Of a DNA stretch of 64,000 nucleotides, positions 27,771 through 36,211 are shown piece after piece (positions within the stretch are counted from its first letter, which is position 1; each line of letters opens with the position of its first letter). The notes under the pieces are model-generated. The model was not told where the DNA came from, did no database searches, and saw only the letters and a program-made list of their open reading frames with translations. Location: NCBI RefSeq assembly GCF_002797325.1, contig NZ_KZ454938.1, positions 415,322 through 479,321 of the forward strand, written 5' to 3'. The translations under genes and the position numbers were made by a program. The stretch is from Bacillus sp. FJAT-45037 (GTDB taxonomy: Bacteria > Bacillota > Bacilli > Bacillales > Bacillaceae_D).

Positions 27771-29960
27771 ATGACCATAGATCAAGTAATTGAAAAAGCA
27801 AGTCTATATCTTAGTGAAGAGGACGTTGCTTTTTTACGCAAGGCTTACGAATTTGCTGAAAAATCTCATAGTGGTCAATACCGAAAATCGGGTGAACCAT
27901 ACATTCTTCATCCCATTCAAGTCGCAGGGATCGTCATTGAGTTAGAACTAGACCCTAATACTGTGGCTGCAGCGTTTTTACATGACGTTGTGGAAGATAC
28001 AGAAGTGACAATTGAAGAGATTGAAGAAGAATTTAATGATCAAGTAGCCATGCTCGTTGATGGTGTAACAAAGTTAAAGAAGTTTAAGTACAAGTCGAAA
28101 GAAGAGCAACAAGCGGAGAACCACCGTAAGATGCTTGTAGCGATGGCAAAAGACATTCGTGTCATTTTAATAAAGTTGGCTGATCGTCTCCATAACATGA
28201 GAACGTTAAAGTTTATGCCACCAGAAAAGCAACGAGTGACGTCAAACGAAACACTTGAAATTTTCGCTCCACTTGCCCATAGGCTCGGTATCTCTACAAT
28301 TAAGTGGGAGTTAGAGGACATTGCTCTTCGTTATTTAGATCCACAACAGTACTACCGTATTGTGAATCTAATGAAGCGTAAACGGACAGAACGAGAGCAG
28401 TATCTATCGGGTGTGATGGATAAGATTAGTGATCACTTAACGGATGTCAATGTTAGAGCTGAACTCTCAGGTCGTCCTAAGCATATTTACAGTATTTATC
28501 GCAAAATGATTCTACAAAACAAGCAATTCACTGAGATTTATGATTTGCTTGCTGTTCGAATTATCGTGAAAAATATTAAAGACTGCTATGCTGTGCTAGG
28601 TATCATCCATACATGCTGGAAGCCGATGCCAGGACGTTTTAAAGACTATATTGCGATGCCTAAAGCGAATATGTATCAATCACTGCATACAACCGTTGTC
28701 GGGCCATATGGTGATCCACTTGAGGTGCAAATTCGAACAGAAGAAATGCACCAAATAGCGGAGTTTGGGGTTGCCGCACACTGGGCGTACAAAGAAGGCA
28801 AGCCCGTAGCGTCAACTTCTCATGATTCATTTGAGGACAAGCTGACTTGGTTCCGTGACATTATCGAGTCGCAAAATGATACGAATGATGCACAAGAATT
28901 TATGGAATCGTTGAAGATGGACTTATTTAGTGACATGGTCTTTGTGTTTACACCAAAGGGCGATGTGCTTGATCTTCCTCGTGGCTCTGTGCCACTTGAC
29001 TTTGCCTACCGTATTCATAGTGAGATCGGTAATCGCTGTATAGGTGCAAAGGTTAACGGCAAGATGGTGCCTCTTGATCACGAGTTAAATACAGGCGATA
29101 TTGTCGAAGTGATGACATCGAAGCATTCGTATGGACCTAGTCAAGATTGGTTAAAAATCACACAATCTTCTCACGCAAAAAACAAAATTAAGCAATGGTT
29201 CAAGAAAGAACGCAGAGAAGAAAACATTGAAAAAGGTCGAGAGATTGTTGAAAAAGAAATTCGTGCTCTTGATTTTGAACCTAAAGAAGTGTTAACGATT
29301 GAAAACATTCGAGAGGTAGCCAACAAGTTTAGCTTTGCAGGTGAAGAAGATATGTTTGCCGCAGCGGGCTACGGTGGAATTAGTGCTAAGCAAATCGTCA
29401 ATCGTATGACCGAAAAGCTACGTAAACAACTAGACCAAGAACAAGAAGAACAATCACTAGCCGATGCGATTAGCGAAATCCCATCATTTACACAAAAAAA
29501 GAAAGCTAGTTCTGGTGTTCGTGTAAAGGGTGTGGATAACCTATTAATTCGTCTATCACGTTGTTGTACGCCAGTTCCTGGTGATGATATTATCGGCTAT
29601 ATTACGAAAGGTCGAGGGGTTTCGATTCACCGTGCTGATTGTACGAACGTAAATACAGAAGAAGCTAAGACACGACTCCTTCCTGTTGAATGGGAGGGTG
29701 ATCTTAAACAATCAAAATCCTATAATGTAGATATTGAAATTACTGGATTTGATCGAAATGGTCTCTTAAATGAAGTACTACAAGCTGTAACAGAGTCAAG
29801 AACGATGATTAATGAAGTCTCTGGAAAAAGTGATCACCGAAATAAAGTTGCTACGATTCATATGACGATTTTAATTCAAAACATTGATCACCTTCATAAA
29901 GTCGTAGAAAAAATTAAACATTTACAAGATATATATTCTGTTCGCCGTATTATGCATTAA
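27771..29960 (+). CDS. relA: Bifunctional (p)ppGpp synthetase/hydrolase
   Basis: This is the Rel enzyme that makes and degrades (p)ppGpp in the stringent response. The 729 residues have an HD hydrolase domain with an intact metal motif (AAFLHDVVEDT, about 65-75; LADRLHNMRTL), a synthetase domain (GRPKHIYSIYRKM; YIAMPKANMYQSLHTTVVGP), a TGS domain (VFTPKGDVLDLPRGSVPLDFAY), a zinc/helical region with SRCCTPVPGDDIIGYI, and a C-terminal ACT domain. Hydrolase and synthetase motifs both look functional. The start follows AGGTGATTTC. Confidence 0.97.
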   Translation: MTIDQVIEKASLYLSEEDVAFLRKAYEFAEKSHSGQYRKSGEPYILHPIQVAGIVIELELDPNTVAAAFLHDVVEDTEVTIEEIEEEFNDQVAMLVDGVTKLKKFKYKSKEEQQAENHRKMLVAMAKDIRVILIKLADRLHNMRTLKFMPPEKQRVTSNETLEIFAPLAHRLGISTIKWELEDIALRYLDPQQYYRIVNLMKRKRTEREQYLSGVMDKISDHLTDVNVRAELSGRPKHIYSIYRKMILQNKQFTEIYDLLAVRIIVKNIKDCYAVLGIIHTCWKPMPGRFKDYIAMPKANMYQSLHTTVVGPYGDPLEVQIRTEEMHQIAEFGVAAHWAYKEGKPVASTSHDSFEDKLTWFRDIIESQNDTNDAQEFMESLKMDLFSDMVFVFTPKGDVLDLPRGSVPLDFAYRIHSEIGNRCIGAKVNGKMVPLDHELNTGDIVEVMTSKHSYGPSQDWLKITQSSHAKNKIKQWFKKERREENIEKGREIVEKEIRALDFEPKEVLTIENIREVANKFSFAGEEDMFAAAGYGGISAKQIVNRMTEKLRKQLDQEQEEQSLADAISEIPSFTQKKKASSGVRVKGVDNLLIRLSRCCTPVPGDDIIGYITKGRGVSIHRADCTNVNTEEAKTRLLPVEWEGDLKQSKSYNVDIEITGFDRNGLLNEVLQAVTESRTMINEVSGKSDHRNKVATIHMTILIQNIDHLHKVVEKIKHLQDIYSVRRIMH

Positions 29961-29978
29961 GAAATTGAGGTGTCCGTT

Positions 29979-30419
29979 TTGCGCGTAGTCTTACAACGAT
30001 CTAAACAAGCATCTGTAACCGTAGAAGGTGAAGTCGTCGGTCACATTGATGCAGGGCTCGTTCTTTTAGTTGGAATTACTCATGAAGATACAAACAAAGA
30101 TGTTGAATATATAGCTGATAAAGTTATCAACTTACGAATTTTTGAAGATGAGGAAGGAAAGATGAACCACTCTCTTCTCGATCTCAAAAAAGATATTTTA
30201 TCGATTTCGCAATTTACGTTATACGGTGATTGTCGAAAAGGACGCAGACCAAACTTCATGCAAGCAGCGAAACCCGATCTAGCACTTGAGCGCTATGATT
30301 ATTTCAACGAAGTCTTAAGACAAAAAGGCATCCGTGTTGAAACGGGCACATTCGGTGCGATGATGGACGTTCAATTAATAAATGACGGACCCGTTACGCT
30401 TGTAGTAGAGAGTAAGTAA
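29979..30419 (+). CDS. dtd: D-aminoacyl-tRNA deacylase
   Basis: Dtd removes D-amino acids mischarged onto tRNA. The 146-residue protein has the two active-site motifs SQFTLYGD and [11 protein letters not shown] (the Gly-cisPro motif within GPVT). A TTG at 29979 gives the family N terminus ([17 protein letters not shown]) and follows GAGGTG by six bases. A GTG at 29970 would lie within that ribosome site. relA-dtd is the conserved order. Confidence 0.95.
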   Translation: MRVVLQRSKQASVTVEGEVVGHIDAGLVLLVGITHEDTNKDVEYIADKVINLRIFEDEEGKMNHSLLDLKKDILSISQFTLYGDCRKGRRPNFMQAAKPDLALERYDYFNEVLRQKGIRVETGTFGAMMDVQLINDGPVTLVVESK

Positions 30420-30423
30420 AGAT

Positions 30424-30580
30424 AGACAAGAGGCTGGGACATAAACAAGGGAATTAACTGAGAATCGGAACAAGGCACAAACTTAACGAAGTATATTTCA
30501 GGTGCGGCTTATTTGCACCGCCTGTGATTTGTTCAGATTCCTGCAGGTTAAAATACTTTAGTTCTATCCTCTTTTTTTAC
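30424..30580. repeat. Extended imperfect inverted repeat after dtd
   Basis: The block begins GACAAGAGGCTGGGACATAA, a sequence typical of Bacillales intergenic terminator repeats, and ends CCTCTTTTTTT near 30577. Between them GAATCGGAACAA (30462-30473) faces TTGTTCAGATTC (30529-30540), one mismatch. The centre holds the hairpin CAGGTGCGG ... GCACCGCCTG (30499-30524). It probably folds as a long hairpin and may end dtd transcription. The stretch 30581-30700 shows nothing further beyond a short GCCACTT/AGTGGC hairpin. Confidence 0.6.
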
Positions 30581-30708
30581 TAATAGAAGATTCGTTTCAG
30601 TGTTGGCATGCGAAGTAAATAGGTCTATAGCCACTTAAATGGGAGTGGCTATTTTTCATTTTGTCGAAATACGTCTAAAACTTTCTCGTTAATTATCAGA
30701 AAATTCTC

Positions 30709-30737
30709 TTGCAAATATGGGCGAATCTATTTAGAAT
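30709..30737 (+). promoter_or_regulatory. Sigma-A promoter of the thu-like sugar operon
   Basis: TTGCAA (30709-30714), 17 nt, TAGAAT (30732-30737). Start near 30744, just ahead of an operator. Confidence 0.7.
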
Positions 30738-30746
30738 AATCCTTAA

Positions 30747-30770
30747 GAATATGAAAACGATTTCATATTC
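30747..30770. promoter_or_regulatory. LacI/CcpA-type operator overlapping the start site
   Basis: A 24-bp near-perfect palindrome contains TGAAAACGATTTCA (30752-30765), which fits the cre consensus TGWAANCGNTNWCA exactly. It could bind CcpA or the LacI-family regulator encoded at the end of this operon; bound protein would block transcription. Confidence 0.75.
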
Positions 30771-30804
30771 TGGTTGTTGTGACCGATTACATATGGTTCG
30801 CGAC

Positions 30805-30818
30805 TGAAATCGATTCCA
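30805..30818. promoter_or_regulatory. Second LacI/CcpA-type operator
   Basis: TGAAATCGATTCCA differs from the cre consensus at one position and lies 53 nt (about five helical turns) after the first site. The spacing would suit cooperative binding or looping. Confidence 0.55.
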
Positions 30819-30834
30819 TAAGGGGGAATAGAAA

Positions 30835-32163
30835 ATGAAATTTTTTAAACGTATGGCTATGGGTACTTTTGCAGTATCAATGTCAGTGATGCTTGCAGCT
30901 TGTGGGGGCAATGAACCGACAAGTGACACACCGGCAGATCCTGAGACAGACACAGATTCAGGTGAAGAGGCAGCGGTAGATGATGATGAAGTTGTGACGA
31001 TTACGTATGCTCGTGGCTTTGATGCAACAGAAGGGAACACGAAGTTAGTTGAGGCGTTTATGGAACAAAACCCAAATATCAAAGTTGAATTCCAAGAGAT
31101 GCCAGCTGATACAGGTGCTCAACATGATAGTTATGTAACCGCTTTCAGTGCACAAAGCGCAGAGATTGATGTCTTTGACGTTGATGTTATCTGGCCAGCA
31201 GAATTTGCTCAAGCAAACTATGCACTAGAACTTGATCGCTTTATCGACCAAGACGGCATTGATATGGATGCGTACTTCCCAGGAACCGTTCAATCTGGAA
31301 ACGTAGGTGGAAAGCAATTTGCGATGCCTAAGTTCACAGATGCAGGTTTACTTTACTATCGTAGCGATATTATTGATACGCCACCAGCAACGTGGGATGA
31401 ACTGATTGAGATGGCTTCTGCTCACCAAGGAGAAGAAGGAACTCAATTTGGTTACTTAATGCAAGCAAACCAATACGAAGGCCTAGTCGTTAATGCAACA
31501 GAATTCATTGCAGCTTATGGCGGTGAAGTCATCAACGAAAATGGTGAAGTAGTAATTAATAGTCCTGAAGCGATTAAAGGGATTGAGAAGATGGCTGAAA
31601 TTGCGACATCTGACTTCGTTCCTGGTGATATCTTAAGCTTCATGGAAACAGAAACAGCGAACTCATTTATTCAAGGGAACGCAGTGTTTGCTCGAAACTG
31701 GCCTTACATGCAATCTATGGCAAATGATGAAGCAAACTCTGATGTTGCAGGTAATGTTGACTTCGCTCTTTTACCAGCTGGTGATGCAGGAAGTGCTGCT
31801 GGTCTTGGTGGATGGATGACGATGATCAGCCGTTACTCAGAAAATATTGAAGCATCTTGGGAGCTTGTGAAGTTCATGACAGGTCCTGAAGGTCAAAAGA
31901 TTACAGCGATGTATGGCGGAAATGCACCGACAATCGAAGCATTGTATGAAGATGCCGAAGTACAAGAGGTCTCTCCATTGTTTGCAAACGAAGAGTTTGT
32001 AAGCACGCTACAAAATGCTGTACCACGTCCGATTACACCTATTTACCCTGAGATCTCTGACATTATGCAAATCGAACTTTCAAGTGTATTAGCAGGTTCG
32101 ATCACAGCTGAGGAAGCTGTTGCGAACATGGAAGAGAAGATGAACGCAGCGATTAATAACTAA
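30835..32163 (+). CDS. Sugar ABC transporter substrate-binding lipoprotein
   Basis: This is an extracellular solute-binding protein of family 1 (maltose/trehalose type), 442 residues. The signal peptide ends in a lipobox, MLAACGG, with the lipidated cysteine at residue 23. An acidic linker (PADPETDTDSGEEAAVDDDE) follows, then the binding domain (EVVTITYARGFDATEGNTKLV ... AMPKFTDAGLLYYRSD ... GWMTMISRYSENIEASWELV). The ribosome site is AAGGGGGAATAG. It heads an operon resembling thuE of rhizobia (trehalose/sucrose uptake), so a disaccharide is a plausible but unproven ligand. Confidence 0.92.
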   Translation: MKFFKRMAMGTFAVSMSVMLAACGGNEPTSDTPADPETDTDSGEEAAVDDDEVVTITYARGFDATEGNTKLVEAFMEQNPNIKVEFQEMPADTGAQHDSYVTAFSAQSAEIDVFDVDVIWPAEFAQANYALELDRFIDQDGIDMDAYFPGTVQSGNVGGKQFAMPKFTDAGLLYYRSDIIDTPPATWDELIEMASAHQGEEGTQFGYLMQANQYEGLVVNATEFIAAYGGEVINENGEVVINSPEAIKGIEKMAEIATSDFVPGDILSFMETETANSFIQGNAVFARNWPYMQSMANDEANSDVAGNVDFALLPAGDAGSAAGLGGWMTMISRYSENIEASWELVKFMTGPEGQKITAMYGGNAPTIEALYEDAEVQEVSPLFANEEFVSTLQNAVPRPITPIYPEISDIMQIELSSVLAGSITAEEAVANMEEKMNAAINN

Positions 32164-32166
32164 CAA

Positions 32167-32204
32167 GAGAAGATGGAGGAGACCAACGCTCCTTCATCTT
32201 TTTT
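32167..32204 (+). terminator. Intra-operon attenuating hairpin
   Basis: AGATGGAGGAG / GCTCCTTCATCT with small mismatches, followed by TTTTTT. It sits between the binding-protein gene and the permeases, and would reduce permease transcription relative to the binding protein. Confidence 0.7.
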
Positions 32205-32236
32205 AAAACTTGATCAAGAAGTAGAGGGTGGTGTCG

Positions 32237-33577
32237 ATGGCTAAGAAGTCTCAGAATGGATCTCGCTTTAGCTTAAGTGAAACACAACTAGGGTATGCCA
32301 TGGTTGCTCCGGCTTTATTATTAGTTATTTTTATTACATTATGGCCAGTGGCGATATCCTTTTATAACAGTTTATTTGATTATCGTTTAAACGATCCGAC
32401 CCGTTCACAGAAAATGTTGAGTTCGACGATCGATTTAGAAGCCTATGTGAATACCTATTACTACTTAGATCGAACGTTATCTGATCTCTCAGAGGGTGAT
32501 CCTGAAATAGGCTATGAACTAGAGCTCAAAGAGATTGAAGACAATGTAAGAGGATTGCACCAAGAACTTCTTAGTGATTCAAACATTGAGTCTCGATATG
32601 AAACTGTTGAAGACATGGTGATGCGTTACCAACCTGTCACAAACAATGATTTAAAATACGTGAAAATTGATAATGAACTAGCACATGATTATAAGGAGAC
32701 ATTGAGTGACGGAGCTGAATTTCTTGCCAGTATCCAAGGATCGATCAATGGTGGGGACGGCGAGCTTCTTATCCTAAACTCGATTAGTTATTTTGAAAAT
32801 GTTAATCAAGCAGTATTGGAATCGAATTTTATTGGTTTCTCACATTATTCAAGGTACTTTCAAGACGGACGAATGTGGGCCGCTATGAGTAATACATTAG
32901 TGTTTACAGTAGCCTCTGTTGCTGCTGAACTAGTATTAGGTTTAATGATTGCTTTGTTAATTAATCGACAATTTAAAGGGCGCGGAATTGTACGTGCTGC
33001 GGTCTTAATTCCATGGGCGATCCCAACGGCGGTTGCCGCGATGATGTGGAAATACTTATATGATGGTCAGTATGGAATTGTGTCTCATTATTTTGAACAG
33101 TTAGGACTCATTTCAAGTGCATCGGTCTTACTTACAACAGGAAGTGGCGCGATGTTCTCTGTAATCTTTGCAGATGTGTGGAAGACAACACCATACATGG
33201 CCCTTTTATTACTAGCAGGTCTACAAACGATCCCGAACGCTTTGTATGAAGCAGCAAGAGTGGATGGTGCGAATAAGATTCAAATCTTCTTTAAAGTGAC
33301 ATTACCACTGTTAAAGTCTGCGATATTAGTCGCCTTGTTATTTAGAACATTGGATGCGTTCCGAGTGTTTGACCTGATCTATGTATTAACAGGTGGAGGA
33401 CCAGCGAACTCAACAGAATCGATTTCGATTTATGCCTACAAAACGTTGTTTGCACAGCAAAACTTCGGAGCCGGGTCTGCGTTATCGGTGATTGTATTCT
33501 TAGCTGTGGCACTCATTAGCTTCTTGTTTATCAAATTGATCGGTTCGGAATTATTCGATGGCCGAACGAAAAGGTAG
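32237..33577 (+). CDS. Sugar ABC transporter permease (MalF/ThuF type) with a large extracellular loop
   Basis: This is a membrane subunit of the sugar importer. The first helix is YAMVAPALLLVIFITLWPVAISFY, then a hydrophilic stretch of about 150 residues (about 50-200), then five helices. The EAA loop is EAARVDGANKIQIFFKVTLPLL. At 446 residues it is about 150 longer than usual MalF-type permeases, and the extra length is the loop after helix 1. E. coli MalF also has a large exported loop that contacts its binding protein, but after helix 3. The ATG at 32237 follows GAGGGTGGTG. Confidence 0.9.
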   Translation: MAKKSQNGSRFSLSETQLGYAMVAPALLLVIFITLWPVAISFYNSLFDYRLNDPTRSQKMLSSTIDLEAYVNTYYYLDRTLSDLSEGDPEIGYELELKEIEDNVRGLHQELLSDSNIESRYETVEDMVMRYQPVTNNDLKYVKIDNELAHDYKETLSDGAEFLASIQGSINGGDGELLILNSISYFENVNQAVLESNFIGFSHYSRYFQDGRMWAAMSNTLVFTVASVAAELVLGLMIALLINRQFKGRGIVRAAVLIPWAIPTAVAAMMWKYLYDGQYGIVSHYFEQLGLISSASVLLTTGSGAMFSVIFADVWKTTPYMALLLLAGLQTIPNALYEAARVDGANKIQIFFKVTLPLLKSAILVALLFRTLDAFRVFDLIYVLTGGGPANSTESISIYAYKTLFAQQNFGAGSALSVIVFLAVALISFLFIKLIGSELFDGRTKR

Positions 33578-33587
33578 GTGAACCAGG

Positions 33588-34409
33588 ATGAATAAAAAAG
33601 CGGGATTAGGATTTTATATCTTTTTAGCTCTCTTTATCACTCTTGTCATGTTCCCATTTTTATGGGTGTTCTTGACATCGATCAAACCACCAAGAGAAAT
33701 TTTTGCATCCTTCTCATGGTTCTCTTCGAACCCGACACTCGATTCCTATCGATCGGCACTAGAGACGAGGCCATTGATTCGGTATATGTGGAATAGTATT
33801 GTTGTGGCTTCCTTAACAACGGTCATTGCGATTGGCTTTGCATCACTAGCAGCCTACGCCTTAACGAGATTGCCGATTCGCTTTAAAGGGTTAATTTTAG
33901 GAACGGTTTTAGCAGCGGCGATGTTTCCACAAATCGCGATTATCTCACCAATCTATAACATTATTACTGGGCTAGGCTTACGTAATAGTTATTTCGGTTT
34001 AGTCATTCCATATATTACTATTAGTTTGCCGCTTGCGATTTGGATTTTGTCCACCTTCTTCCAAAAGATTCCTTTTGAATTAGAGGAATCGGCCAAGTTA
34101 GACGGTGCGACACCATTTCAGACTTTCCGAAAAATTATTTTTCCGTTGGCGGCACCTGGCGTGTTTACAACAGCAATTCTCGTCTTCATTGCTTCTTGGA
34201 ATGAGTATTTATTCGCCTTAACGATTAATACTAGTGATGAATGGCGTACAGTTCCAGTTGGGATCTCGATGTACCAAAGTCAATACAGTGTACCTTGGGG
34301 AGATATTTCAGCTGCAACGGTTTTAGTGACGATACCAATTGTCATTATCGTTCTATTGTTCCAACGAAGAATTGTCTCAGGACTTACATCTGGATCAGTT
34401 AAAGAATAG
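33588..34409 (+). CDS. Sugar ABC transporter permease (MalG/ThuG type)
   Basis: This is the second membrane subunit, 273 residues with six helices. The EAA motif is EESAKLDGATPFQTFRKIIFPLAAPG, and SWNEYLFALTI near the end is also typical of MalG-type proteins. It lies 10 nt after the first permease. No ATPase gene is present in this operon, so a shared ATPase such as MsmX (which serves several sugar importers in B. subtilis) would have to energise it. Confidence 0.92.
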   Translation: MNKKAGLGFYIFLALFITLVMFPFLWVFLTSIKPPREIFASFSWFSSNPTLDSYRSALETRPLIRYMWNSIVVASLTTVIAIGFASLAAYALTRLPIRFKGLILGTVLAAAMFPQIAIISPIYNIITGLGLRNSYFGLVIPYITISLPLAIWILSTFFQKIPFELEESAKLDGATPFQTFRKIIFPLAAPGVFTTAILVFIASWNEYLFALTINTSDEWRTVPVGISMYQSQYSVPWGDISAATVLVTIPIVIIVLLFQRRIVSGLTSGSVKE

Positions 34410-34425
34410 GGAGGAATATTAAAAT

Positions 34426-35148
34426 ATGAATATTACAGTATGGAACGAAAATGTCCATGAACAACAAAATGAAAAAGTACGTGAGGTGTACCCTGAAGGG
34501 ATTCATCAAGCGTTAGCTTCTATCTTCAAAAATTCAGAGCATAACGTTCGAACAGCGACTTTACAAGAGCCTGAGCATGGGTTGTCTAAGGAAGTGCTAG
34601 AGAAGACGGATGTTCTATTATGGTGGGGGCATGTGGCACACGATGAAGTGGAAGATCACGTCGTACAGGCCGTCTGTGATCGAGTTCAAGCAGGTATGGG
34701 GCTAATCGTTCTTCACTCAGGGCATTTTTCCAAAGTGTTTAAAAAGTTAATGGGGACGTCATGTGACCTGAAATGGCGAGAAGTTGGAGAAAAAGAACGA
34801 CTATGGGTTGTGGAGCCTAGCCATCCAATTGTTGCTGGTATCGATTCCCATATAGTAATTGAAGAAGAGGAGATGTACGGGGAGCATTTCGATATCCCGA
34901 CGCCAGAAGAGTTAGTGTTTATTAGTTGGTTTGAAGGTGGAGAAGTGTTTCGTAGCGGATGCACATACAGAAGAGGACTAGGAAAGGTGTTCTACTTTAG
35001 ACCAGGTCACGAAACGTTCCCAACCTATTACAATGAACAAATTCGTCGAGTAATCGAAAACGCGGTCAACTGGGCAGAACCAGTGAAACGTGAAGGGCCT
35101 ACGTATGGAAATGCACAACCATTAGAAGAAATTAAAGCGAAGAACTAG
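34426..35148 (+). CDS. ThuA-like trehalose utilisation family protein
   Basis: This 240-residue protein has the ThuA fold, related to class I glutamine amidotransferases. Features are [11 protein letters not shown] at the start, [33 protein letters not shown], and [19 protein letters not shown] at the end. In rhizobia thuA and thuB are needed for catabolism of trehalose and related disaccharides through 3-keto intermediates. Its exact reaction is not settled. The ribosome site is AGGGAGGAAT. Confidence 0.85.
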   Translation: MNITVWNENVHEQQNEKVREVYPEGIHQALASIFKNSEHNVRTATLQEPEHGLSKEVLEKTDVLLWWGHVAHDEVEDHVVQAVCDRVQAGMGLIVLHSGHFSKVFKKLMGTSCDLKWREVGEKERLWVVEPSHPIVAGIDSHIVIEEEEMYGEHFDIPTPEELVFISWFEGGEVFRSGCTYRRGLGKVFYFRPGHETFPTYYNEQIRRVIENAVNWAEPVKREGPTYGNAQPLEEIKAKN

Positions 35149-35159
35149 GAGGAATAAAG

Positions 35160-36200
35160 ATGACAGAGATGAAACGATTAAAAGTAGCAGTCATTGGATG
35201 CGGGAGTATTGCTACTAATCGTCACTTACCAGAGTATCATCAAAATGAGAATGTTGAGATTGTCGCTGTATGTGATGTAGTGGAAGAACGAGCGCAAAAA
35301 ACAGCTCATCAATACGAGGCAAAAGCATACACATCCTATGAAGAATTATTTGCAAAAGAATCGATCGATCTCGTTAGTGTATGTACACCCAACTATCTTC
35401 ACGCAAAGATCTCGGTGGCAGCCTTATCGGCAGGACTTCACGTATTATGTGAAAAACCAATGGCCACATCAAAAGAAGAGTGCGACGCCATGATTGAAGC
35501 AGCGAAGGAATCAGGAAAAAAGCTAATGATTGCTCACAACCAACGCTTTGTTGCATCTCATCAAAAAGCGCGTGATCTCATCGCTTCAGGAGAAGTTGGT
35601 AAAATTTATAGTTTTAGAACGGCCTTTGGTCATGCAGGTCCAGAAACATGGAGTGCTGACGGAAAGGAAAGTTGGTTCTTTAAAAAGGATGAAGCGTTTA
35701 TTGGAGCGATGGGCGATCTAGGTGTACATAAATCCGATTTGCTCCGTTATATTTTAGGTGAAGAAGTGACAGAAGTCTCAGCTTTTGTGACAACAAGCGC
35801 GAAAGAAAATGCATCGGTTGATGATAGTGCCGTGGCAATTTTGAAAACGGAATCAGGCACAATTGGAACATTGGCCGCTAGTTGGTCCTATGTGGCAAAA
35901 GAAGATAATTCTACGATCATATATGGTGAAAAAGCGATCTTACGCTTAGAAGATGATCCTGTGCATTCGTTGGTAGTCGAGTACAAAACAGGAGAGATCG
36001 TTCGCTATGAGTTAGGGCAAATTCAATCCAATGATGAGGGTGGACAATCGAATTCTCATGTCATTGATCACTTTGTTCAAGCCATTTTACGTAACGATGA
36101 ACCGCTCATTACAGGAATAGAAGGAAAGCGCTCATTAGATATTATTCTCGGTGCTATGGAAGCTAGCGAAACAGGTCGAACGATACGTTTAGAGAAGTAG
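35160..36200 (+). CDS. Gfo/Idh/MocA family oxidoreductase (first copy)
   Basis: This is a NAD(P)-dependent sugar dehydrogenase, 346 residues. The Rossmann motif is VAVIGCGSIATNRHLPEY. The family signature CEKPMATSKEE carries the catalytic lysine of EKP. The second domain includes GDLGVHKSDLLRYI, whose GxxxH pattern is typical of the active site. It probably oxidises or reduces a sugar ring hydroxyl. It follows the ThuA-like gene by 11 nt with ribosome site AGGAGGAATAAAG, and could correspond to ThuB. Confidence 0.92.
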   Translation: MTEMKRLKVAVIGCGSIATNRHLPEYHQNENVEIVAVCDVVEERAQKTAHQYEAKAYTSYEELFAKESIDLVSVCTPNYLHAKISVAALSAGLHVLCEKPMATSKEECDAMIEAAKESGKKLMIAHNQRFVASHQKARDLIASGEVGKIYSFRTAFGHAGPETWSADGKESWFFKKDEAFIGAMGDLGVHKSDLLRYILGEEVTEVSAFVTTSAKENASVDDSAVAILKTESGTIGTLAASWSYVAKEDNSTIIYGEKAILRLEDDPVHSLVVEYKTGEIVRYELGQIQSNDEGGQSNSHVIDHFVQAILRNDEPLITGIEGKRSLDIILGAMEASETGRTIRLEK

Positions 36201-36211
36201 GAGTGGATCTC

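Noticed and set aside
30662-30668. TGTCGAA, a perfect Spo0A box upstream of the sugar operon
   Set aside because: It lies about 50 nt before the promoter with no second box and no sporulation link. Seven-base matches are expected by chance in a window this size.
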